This document shows positions 23,401-32,400 of a stretch of 64,000 nt of DNA, one piece after another. Below the pieces are notes generated by a model. It saw only the letters and a program-made list of their open reading frames with translations, was not told the origin of the DNA and ran no database searches. The translations under genes were made by a program, and so were the position numbers. Source of the stretch: Artemia franciscana (taxonomy: Eukaryota; Arthropoda; Branchiopoda; Anostraca; Artemiidae). Position 1 is the stretch's first letter. Each line of letters starts with the position of its first letter. The stretch is from positions 40,057,979-40,121,978 of the forward strand of contig NC_088872.1 of the NCBI RefSeq assembly GCF_032884065.1. The letters are read 5' to 3'.

Positions 23401-26400
23401 TGAAGCTTTATTTAAATAAGCTGACTCACTTGATGATCTGCAATATAATGTACTACGATGGGTCATTGTGTAGGTGGGAGGGGGATCCAAATGCCTCAGA
23501 GTGTCCATTTTAATGCTTAAATTGTCAATTATCTGTGGATCTTTAGATAAATATAGAAAAGGGTCGAAGGTGGGAATTAATCTCTGTTCTCCCCTCATTT
23601 GAACTAAGCCTGAATAATGGTGCTGTGGGGTGATAGCTCTCTTCTCATTGCAGAAAAATGTCTTCTTTTATAACAAACAAGATTTCAGTAAAATTCTTAT
23701 TGGCACAAAAGATGGAGGGGTGGAGGAGGGAGAAAATTCATGAGAAAAGTCAGGAAATTTACTTTGGGGTGGAACCAGGTGATACTAGACACTTTTTTTT
23801 ATCAACGTTTCAAATATATTTATAGTCCTCTATTGTAAGTCCAGATACATCGAAAAAGGGTTTTCTGTGAAAACTGTCTCGGAGGGGTGGTGTGGTAGCT
23901 ATACTGCAATGATAGTATCTGAAATCAGAATGGGATGTATCATACAAGCACCCTCGTTGAAGCAGGTCATTTTGCACTGAAAAAGTAAGCTCTACTTTCA
24001 TTGAATGGATTACAATACCCAAAACACAATTTTTTCTTTGTTTTGGTATTTTCATGGAGGATTTATTTTTTGCGCATTATAGCGACATGTCAGGTATATT
24101 TGTTTAATTTAAATTTTATCTTTTAAGAAAGAAACAGATCATGTAAATGTAAAGAGGCAGGAAAATTGTTAGTTAGAATTTTTCTTGCTTGAAAAAAAGT
24201 CTGCAGTACTGTTTTTAAGGGAACGTACGCCGTTTTCTCAGCGTCTCTGAACTTACCAGTGACGACAGTTTATATAAACGGTGTGCAAGAAGAGATACGG
24301 TACCTTAATGTATATGTCATTTGCTATGCTTACTTACTATACTTATAACACTATTATCTTCTAAAAAAAAAACCAACCTAGGTTTTCGATCCCTGAAATG
24401 TCATTTTGAAATGAAAAGTTCGACAACCCTGTGAGGCGCCTTTAGGGTAGGTGAATTTTCCATCCTGAAATCGTTTTGATTATAATATAGTCTCATAAAC
24501 GAGGAGAAGTATACGTATGAAGTATACATACTTTTACCATTTACCTAATTATTTTCCACGTATTTTTTCTTCATGCAACTCCCTTTTTTGCTCGTCTTTT
24601 TTTTTCGTTTAGCCCACCCTCGAAATAAATTCCTGCTAAGAAGGTGCGATATGTCTTTGCGAGAAAAAATAGAGCCCTCGTTTTCAGCAGAATCTTCAGT
24701 CCTTATTTCAAGCCAGTATGAACTTTATTATGCAAGTATATTCTACACAATTTTTATTACGTATAACCATCACAAGTCCATAGCCTGATAGGTCTTTGGA
24801 AAAGTTTTTTCGCCATAAACCTTAAGACTGGATAGTTCATCCCCCTTGTCATATAAAAGAACAAATTTTCACTAGACTTCATAATTGGTTGAATATTTTA
24901 CTAATGTTCGTTATTTATTTCTCGAACCACCCATATGAAAAATATACATACTGCAGAGAGAAGTAGGTACAGTGGACTGTTCCCCCCCCCCCCTGGAATT
25001 TCAGATTTGGCACACTTTCTCCTATGGTTTTAATTTTCGTCATTTTGTGGATATACAAATTTGATGCATAGTTTAGTAAAATCCATTCAAAAACATAAAC
25101 TTTTTTGCATCTGACATTTGACTATTAATAAACTTCGAATAACCTAACGAACCTAAAAGAAAAATATTCTAATGTTTTTGAGAAAACAAACCGTGTATTC
25201 TTTATAAATAGAGCGGAAATTGAAACAAGATATACATTTAAACATCCTTATAGTAATTTTCACACCCTTTCACGTTTTTCGCCAAGTCACAAACTCCTAT
25301 TTCAGGATTATATACCTCAGTTGTTTTACAGCCCCCAAGTCGAGGCATCCCATTTCTCATGCATTTAAAGTAATAGCGACAGTCCTTGGGGTGAGGATGG
25401 CGTTCGTGATCATCAAAACGGTATTCCTCATCTTCTGGCTTAATTGGACATCTAAAATTTAGAATATCTTCTGATTGACATCCTGGACGCCTCGCAATAT
25501 CAGGAAATTCACAAACACCTTGCTTTGGATCAAACACAAGACCCAAGTCACATTTGATATTTTTTTCCTCGCCATTTTGACAGTACAAATATTCATCACA
25601 TTTATTTGATGGGAAAATTCCGTTCAAACGAGAACAGTTTCCTACAGCCCGTGGAGGTTGCAGTGTAGGACGTGATGTACAGTCCACTTTAAATGGTAAA
25701 TCACAGTTTTGGATTGACTCCTCGAAAACATACCCATCTTCGCACAGTTCCTCTGTTGCTTGCTGATTGTGGCATTTAATGTATTTGTCACACTGACTGG
25801 AGTCCGCAACCTTATAAGGAAACTTGCTAGGTTCACAAGGAACTGCTGTCTTTACTATAGCCACTACACACGCCAATAAAATTGTCAATAATTTTAGCAT
25901 CATTGTTCACTTAGTAATGCTAGACTTAATCTGAACAATTCTGGCTCCTGTAAGCTCTTGTAGTTTAATTTGGTAATTCCCAAAGTGGCTAAACATAACT
26001 ATACTTCCTGGTTTTAATTAGTTCGCAATTAATTTCATGTAAGTTTAATTCGGTATTAACGCTGAACTGACTTGATTTCATAGGAAGTTAATTGACTTCC
26101 AGATAAATGTTTAACGTGATTGTAATATGCCTTTCCGTGAATCCTCCAATGTGTATTGGATTTATGTTAATCTTAAGAAGAATAGTAATTCGTTGTGCTC
26201 TATATATAAAAAAAAAAAAATAATAGGCTACCAGCGTCAATTGTAATCAAGCAATATGAATGCTCTTTATTGAAAAATTCCTATATTTTTTTCAATAGCT
26301 TATAGTTTAATTATAATTTTTTGGTACTTGTGTATTATTTAGACACACTCAATAAGTGAAGTTGTGCTCTTTCATGAAGCAAACAACTTGTCGACCCAGA

Positions 26401-29400
26401 AACCGGTGCTTCTACCCAAAAGTAGAGAGAATGTGGTTATATATTAAGTCTATTGTAAGGTGGCGTAATAAATGGCACCGAGGTACATCCTGCCATCATT
26501 TACAGTCATACTTAGTAGAGTGCATGTGGCGAGCGGCAGTAAAGGCAGAAAGGAAGACCTCCTTTTAATGCGATTCTTAACGACATTTCTACGTTCTGGG
26601 TATATAATTCTAAGTTGTAATTTTGCAATTTTCCTAATAAAGCATTATCGTTTCATCATATTTTGTTTTATTTCATTAGCTTTGTCAAAAGTTTGGGTTA
26701 TATATTTGTACACAAGGGGGGATGCATTATATCAAATACCTAACCTAACCACCTTTATATATAAAATATTTTATTAAAATGTACCTGTATCGTAGTTTGT
26801 TTCAAGAAAGAACCTAACTTCACTTATTGACTGTGTTCTGAGTAATACACAAGTACCTTTTTTTAATTAAAAGCAAGTGCTTTCCAGCTCAATTTCGCAA
26901 CAATTTGTAATTCTTCTTTTAAAGACAACCGAACCGAAAATGCGAAGAAGAGAATGAATAATATTTTCTGCAATACCACAGCACGTGGCATGTCCTGTAT
27001 TGTCTTAGTTTAAATATTTAAATAAGTAACTCATGGAGTTTCACAACTCCATTACAAACAGTGAGACGAATCTTTCTTATTGGTTATTTTAATGCTACTA
27101 TTTAAATATGTTTTTCAAAAGGAGCTTTTTTGAAAACAAAAGTTCAACTTAAAATGATTAATCTTAATGAACACATTCAATGTGGAATACCTTACATGAT
27201 AGGTTCTTTTGTTTTTAAATCTTCCATTTGCTCTCTCGTTGGTATCTTATCGTGCCAAATACGGAGTTTCATTTCGGAGGGCCCTTGAATCATCTTACGG
27301 GGGAGGGGGTACTTCCAAAAAATATTTCCAAATTTGCAGAAAAATTTAAAACTACCCTCACGCGGCATTGCTATTGGTAAGAAGAAAAAAAAGCTCAATT
27401 ATATGCAGTTGAGTTTTATGACTGCTGAGATGAGCAGGATTTAATTACATATGGCGGCAAGTCGTATAGGAAGATGTCATACTGTATACGCCAATAAAAT
27501 CTGCCTCATCAGATATTTACTTTGTTTTCCGATATTTTTTATTCATATCATCTGCAGGGTGTTTTCTTCAATTTTTCTTAAATTGAAAGTATGCTTTGGT
27601 TCGTTGGCATTATTTTGCTTAGCCTACAAGTCTGAAAAATTGACGTTTTGAGAGCGAAAGTTACCGCAAGTGGTTACTTCTTTTTTACAGTACATTAATT
27701 TCTATCACTGCTTTATTCGTTTGTATTTAAAGGTTTGGAGAACGAGATCATATGCTATTACACCTAATTTCTGGTTTAATATTTTCTTAATTTCTAACGA
27801 ATCCCAATCTTCTGGTAATCAATTTGAGTAAGGCTCTTCGTACGTCTAATTGAGATGCAATTTGTTCTGTTAGTAATTTTAAATCGATGCTAGAAAGCTA
27901 AAAATTTCTATTTGGGACTGAGATTAATCCTCAGTCACTCATTCGATTGCAAGTTAAAAGTTGTAGTGTTTCTTTTAAGAGTCGAAAGTGATTGGAGGGC
28001 AACCAGCCCCCTAATATGCCGTTTGCCCTCAAAATGCACTGGATCCAAATTTGGAGATAGCCATTTTGTTCAAAATAGTTCATAAGTCAAATTAAATATC
28101 CTCCCTTGGATTCCTGAATAAAAGGATTATATTTAAAGAAGCTGTAGCGTCTGGTAACAATTATTTTCATGACGCGATCTACCTAAATCACTTAAGATGT
28201 GTCATTTTGGTTAGTAATTTGATTAATTTTGCTGTACCGAATAATCTTATTACTAAATTGAAAAGTCTTAGTGCTCTTAGAAACAATCCAAAAGTAGTAG
28301 CCATACTAACAAAATTAGATGCATCTCTTAACCAAATGAGACGTATTCTCTGCAACATAGAGCTACACGGGCCGTTCAAATATAAGTTTTACAAATGGTT
28401 GAAACTTGTGTGATAATTATTGCGAACAAAGTTTGCAGAAAAAAGTGCTTCATTTCTAGTATATTTAATATTTTACTTGAGTTTACATCTGATATTTTGG
28501 TGGTGTGCCCACTTTTATTGGTCTCATTTCAAATTTTCAACCCTTGGGGCTGGGAGGGGGTACAACTTAGAAAAAATACTGTTTTATTCAGTTTTGGTTA
28601 GTAATCTACAGCAGCCATGGGACTTTATCGGTTTAATGGTAGAAAACTTAGAAAAAATACTGTTTTATTCAGTTTTGGTTAGTAATCTAAAGCAGCCATG
28701 GGACTTTATCGGTTTAATGGTTATGGATCTCCAGTTTCTATACCGGGACGTCAATTGGCAAGGAGCTGGGGGAATGGAACCGCTTCCGCTAGATTTTTTG
28801 TTCCTTCAAAAACAATTTTCAGCCCTTTACTGAACAAAAAATTCGTTGTATTTTCATTTAACCCTATACTTTATGGTTTTCTATCCAGAAAAAAAGTTGA
28901 TTCACGCGTTCAGACAAGTTATGCTAGAAACAAGAAACAGCAAGATATTAAAAGATTCATAAAAGTAGGACAATTAGAAATAACACCATATAAATCATGT
29001 TAAAAACAAAAATGCTGGTAGCATTTTCTACTCCTTCCCTAAGAAAAAAATATGGCCGTACTCGTAACTTAGTTGACCTGGTTCTAGGCTTTTAGGTCTC
29101 TTCTTCATCTACACTCCCACCTCATGGTCAGAGTCGGAGACGGCTTATTAGATCAGAAATTGAGAGAGTAGTGTTGCTATAAGGTCTCCGGGTACGCCCA
29201 TAGGGGATATACTAATAGATCTTCTAGCCCCTCAAGACGTTATTACGCGCACCTGGTTCTTACGCAATACTATAATGCGCTTGTAACGGTATAGTACACC
29301 TATATGTTACATAATAGGATTTGTTTACTTTGATTTTTACGTAATGGGGTTTGTTTACACTTGATTGTTGTGTAATAGGGTTTGTTTACTTTCGGTTGTT

Positions 29401-32400
29401 GCGTAATAAGGTTTGTTTTCTTTGACTATTACATAATAGAGAATGTTTACTTATATTGTGGGTAATACAATTTTGCGTGACTTGGTAGATTTATTGGGAA
29501 CAACGCAATCTTAAATGACCTGTTAGATCTCAATGTCCGCTAGTCAACCGGGGGAGCTTACGTAATATGAAGTCTTCATTAATGTTGAGGGTGATGCAAT
29601 CTTGCGTGAATTGGTAGATTTATTGGGAATGATGTAATCTTGCATGACGTGTTTCTTCAGTAGCCCTTGAGGAATCCCTGCTTTGAACTGAGGAGGGGAC
29701 ATACATGGGTGTTATGTAATGACAGCGCCCACATGCCAGTTACGTAATGGCAGCGTAAACGTGATCGGTACGTAATGATAGTGCACACTTAATGGTTACG
29801 CAATGACAGCGCATACATGAGGTGTTACATACTGATGAGGCACGCGTGGGATGTTACTTAATACTTTAAAAGATTTTTCTTTCAAATCTTTTTTCTCAGA
29901 AAATCTTTATGTTCCGAAGATTTTTGTCCCCTATAGGAATCAAAAGAGATTTCTCTTCTTCAATGGAATAGAGCGCTACACAGCTGGACCAAGAAACATT
30001 TGATGTTAGTTTGATTAAGGGAATATTTTCTATATAATAGCGTATTCCACACACGGAGAATTCCCTACCCACTTTATAGAATGATTCGCATGTTTCCTAC
30101 CCTTTCCTTATGAGAGTATGCAAGCATCCCAATGCTGTTGATTTTCTCTCTATTAGATGCACCTGCATGCTGCATTCCATTAGTTTAAATCTTGGTATTA
30201 GCAAAATCATATTTTGAATGAAACGTAAGTTGTAGCAGAAGCCTCATTACTTATAATAGTAATGATAAAAAAAGGTCGACTTCACAATAAGTCTTCTCGC
30301 TAGTAAATGAAACACGCAAACAAAGAAAAAAGAAGCACTTTGTGCATTCGGTTGCTTCTGAGAGGTTCTAATGAAAATACTTCTTTTGTTTGAGCCGGGA
30401 CTATGCATTCCTGGTTGACAAGCGCACATTTGCCTAACATTCTTCTTCGTATTTCGCATAATCCCCCTAGAGTAAAACTTAATCCACATTAAGAGATATT
30501 TTTGAGAGCCTTTAATGAAAATGTCCCGTTTCTTGGACTCAATATTAGATTTCAGCCCCCCCCCCACAGTTGAAAAACTTCTTTAACACCTCCCAAGTTT
30601 TAATGAAAATGCCTCGTTTATTTGAACTAAAGCTATGCATTCCCGGTTGACAAACGCATGATTGAATAATATTATTCTTTGTATTTTGGATAATTTCGTT
30701 AGAGGTAAATTTAACCCACATTAAGATATATTTTCGAGATTTCGATCCCCCTCCTTCGTCAAAGAATTCGTTAAACGCATCCCAGCTTAGCTTTAAGCTG
30801 TAGAACAAGCTAGTCCAAGCTAATTCACGCCATCATGGGAAACTATGGATGGCACACAGCAACCTCTTGCACCCTCGTCATTCCAAATTGATGTCACGGG
30901 AATGGTGGGATAGGGATGTCATGGGACCTCAAAAGCATTCACTACTATGATGCATCTGCTGCATAATGCGTAATACTTACGGCTCATTCAAAATGTGGTT
31001 TTGCTAATTCCAAGATTTAAGTTTATGGAATGTAGCATGCAGGTGCATCTAATAGAGCGAAAATCAATAGCATTGGGATCTTTTTGCTCTCTCATATGGT
31101 CAGGGTTTGAAATATAAGATTCATTTAATCATTCTAGAAACGGGCAGTGACTCTCCATGCACAGAGTAGGTATAGAAGGTATTCCCTGAACCAACATAAC
31201 ATCATCTTGGTCCAGCTATCTAGCACTCCCTGCCATTGAGAGAAAATTTCTTTCTATTCCTAAAGGGGACAAAAATCCTTTAAATTTAAAGGTCCCCTGA
31301 GAAAAAAGTCTTGAAATAAAATGAAATATCAAAAAAAAACTCTTGAAAAAAAGAAAAACGCCCTGAAAGAAAGATCTGCTAAGTATTATGTAAGATCCCA
31401 CGTGTACATTGTCATTAGTCATGGTATGCCGTCATTACGTAACTGTCACTTGTGCACTGCCATTATGTAACACCCACGTGTTTGCCCTCCTCAGTTACAA
31501 GAGGGGATTCCTGACAGGCCCCTGAAGAAACAATTCATGCGAGATTGTGTCATTCCGAATAAATCTACTAAGTCACGCAAGATTACATCACTCTCAACAT
31601 TAGCAAACATTCCACATTACTTAGGCTCTGCCCGCTTGTCTAGTGGACCTCGAGATCTAACATGTCATGTAAGATTGCGTCAATCCCAACAAATATACCA
31701 AGTCACGCTTGATTGCATCATCGTCAACATAAATAAACATTCCCTATTACGTAACAACCAAAAGAAAACAAACCTTTTAAGTAACAACCAAAAGTAAAAA
31801 ACCCTATTACATAACAATCAAAAGCGAACAATCCCTACCACATATAACCAAAAGTAAACAAACCTTATTATGTAATATGCAGGTGTACTTTGCCGTTACA
31901 GGCGCGCTATAGTAATACAGATTCCGATTTAAGTGTTTACACTATGCTTGGTAGTATAATGCCTACCCTTTGATTTTTGTTTTGTTTTTTAGCTTAAGAT
32001 TATTTTCAGGCCCCTGAGCTTTGGTTCAGACAAAGAGAAAGACTTGATTCAAATTGGCAAGACCAACCTCATTTTGTAATTTTAGTTGACACCAGAGATA
32101 GACCCACTCCTCAACTGGTTTACGTTCCTCAAGAAGATGTTGATGTTGTTGTTAATGTCAAAGTAAGTTGGTGAGAGAGCGAAGACGTTGATATTGTTGT
32201 TAATATCAATATAAGTGGGTAAGAGTGTCAGAGAGAGACGAAGTGGTCAATCAACTACTGAATCTTAATACACCTTACGCTTTGAAAAGATATTTTGGTT
32301 GTACCTTTCCTTTTTCTCTATATTAAGTTTTGGACACTTCTGGAACCTGCACATCAAATGATAGGTGCGTTATGATAACTTAATAATGTCTATAGAGGGG

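Noticed and set aside
25220-25462. 80-codon plus-strand frame
   Set aside because: Antisense shadow of the chitin-binding gene.
30247-30808. Two related minus-strand frames of 87-106 codons
   Set aside because: They coincide with the 230-bp direct duplication in the centre of the foldback; the likeness between them comes from the repeat and they show no protein motif.
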